From contig NZ_CP151803.1 in assembly GCF_038446955.1 (NCBI RefSeq), positions 4,402,001-4,466,000 of the forward strand: DNA of 64,000 nt, written 5' to 3'. Shown here in pieces: positions 63,610-64,000 of the stretch. Position 1 is the stretch's first letter. Each line of letters starts with the position of its first letter. The notes beneath the pieces were generated by a model. The model had not been told where the DNA came from, did no database searches, and saw only the letters and a list, made by a program, of their open reading frames with translations. Origin of the DNA: Pedobacter sp. FW305-3-2-15-E-R2A2. Its GTDB lineage: Bacteria; Bacteroidota; Bacteroidia; Sphingobacteriales; Sphingobacteriaceae. A program made the translations under genes and the position numbers.

Positions 63610-63738
63610 CTTAAAGGGGATATTTTCCAGTCTGATTTATTTAGGACTATAATGTTACAAATTTTGGACTGTAGTTGGAAATTAAATTTACCAAGCTGAG
63701 AATAAACACAGTCTGGCATTTCTTCTCTTTTGCAATGA
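63610..63738 (-). promoter_or_regulatory. promoter region of ter operon
   Basis: 129 bases between the AraC-like gene and the first ter gene. It likely holds the operon's promoter, but I see no exact TAnnTTTG match with a good partner. It also contains the end of the upstream regulator's transcript, without a clear terminator. Confidence 0.4.
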
Positions 63739-64000
63739 TTATTTCAGCTTATCCAGTGGGTTTCTGCGGTTTGAGCCTGTGTTTTTATATTTACTGGGCG
63801 TCATGCCGGTCAGGGATTTAAATTGAGCCGATAAATGTGCGCTACTGCTGTATCCCATCTTGTACGAAATCTCGTTCAGGTTCAGTTCTCCATATTCCAG
63901 AAGTTCTTTAACCTTTTCAATTTTCTGTTGAATGATGTATTTTTCAATGGTAATTCCTTCCACATCCGAAAACAGACGGCTTAGATAAGCATAATCTTTG
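63739..64000 (-). CDS. AraC-family transcriptional regulator, partial
   Basis: Only the C-terminal part lies in the window; the frame stays open through the right edge (upstream reads KDYAYLSRLFSDVEG, continuing to ITIEKYIIQQKIEK). The second helix-turn-helix ELNLNEISYKMGYSSSAHLSAQFKSLTG followed by TPSKYK is typical of AraC/XylS proteins. A GTG at 63963 is only an internal codon. It may control the adjacent ter operon, since it lies just upstream in the same direction, but this is inference. Confidence 0.85.
   Translation of the reverse strand, partial: KDYAYLSRLFSDVEGITIEKYIIQQKIEKVKELLEYGELNLNEISYKMGYSSSAHLSAQFKSLTGMTPSKYKNTGSNRRNPLDKLK

Noticed and set aside
1..64000. CRISPR arrays, tRNA or rRNA genes, insertion sequences, phage genes
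   Set aside because: I looked for regular repeats, tRNA-like cloverleaf sequences and transposase or integrase motifs and found none.

Overview
The window looks like the chromosome of a Bacteroidota bacterium, most likely a Sphingobacteriaceae member such as Pedobacter or a close relative. The signs are AT-rich DNA, TTG starts, A-rich leaders instead of strong Shine-Dalgarno sites, a TAnnTTTG-type promoter, many lipoproteins with a short lipobox, and typical Bacteroidota gene families. This placement is inference; there is no rRNA or other marker gene here.

Layout. (1) 0.3-1.8 kb: a lipoprotein, a CDGSH iron-sulfur protein and a small basic protein. (2) 2.3-14.2 kb: a two-gene hybrid NRPS/PKS line, A-PCP-KS-AT-ACP-aminotransferase followed by C-A(N-methyltransferase)-PCP-TE. 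It is predicted to extend one activated acid by a malonyl unit, put an amine on the beta carbon, join this to N-methylglycine and release the product. (3) 14.2-37.8 kb: a mosaic polysaccharide region with frequent strand switches. It holds eight glycosyltransferases, a WxcM/FdtA-type cupin with a broken aminotransferase remnant, an ABC exporter, a terpene-cyclase-like toroid protein, a lipoprotein glycosidase, two UbiA prenyltransferases, a HAD phosphatase, two GMC oxidoreductases each paired with a small Tat-signal protein, a remnant of a GT8 gene, and a Wzx-type flippase. (4) 38.2-51.2 kb, all minus strand: the core exopolysaccharide operon. In transcription order it has a response regulator, an initiating sugar transferase with a degenerate receiver domain, a short TolC-like protein, a Wzz-type protein with a degenerate kinase domain, an O-antigen ligase/polymerase, a tiny membrane peptide, an acyltransferase, four glycosyltransferases and a beta-helix lipoprotein. 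(5) 51.2-57.6 kb: ordinary housekeeping and envelope genes (lipoproteins, cold-shock protein, YeeZ-like SDR, beta-CASP nuclease, OmpA). (6) 57.7-64 kb, minus strand: a tellurium-resistance-type (ter) stress operon with TerC, TelA, two TerD proteins, a phosphoribosyltransferase and a HAD protein, preceded by a partial AraC-type regulator.

How the genes may work together. The polysaccharide genes fit a Wzx/Wzy route: the sugar transferase loads undecaprenyl phosphate, glycosyltransferases build the repeat, Wzx flips it, the ligase/polymerase and Wzz act in the periplasm, and the lipoproteins trim or bind the product. The UbiA, HAD and GT-C genes suggest a side branch that makes a polyprenyl-phosphate sugar donor, and the GMC/Tat pairs could oxidise a sugar in the periplasm. 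The NRPS/PKS pair is separate in strand and layout; whether its product joins the polysaccharide, leaves through the ABC exporter, or has neither link cannot be settled from sequence alone.

Three features are too short to show up as long reading frames: a 26-residue membrane peptide coupled to the ligase, an fdtB-like aminotransferase remnant and an internally deleted GT8 gene.
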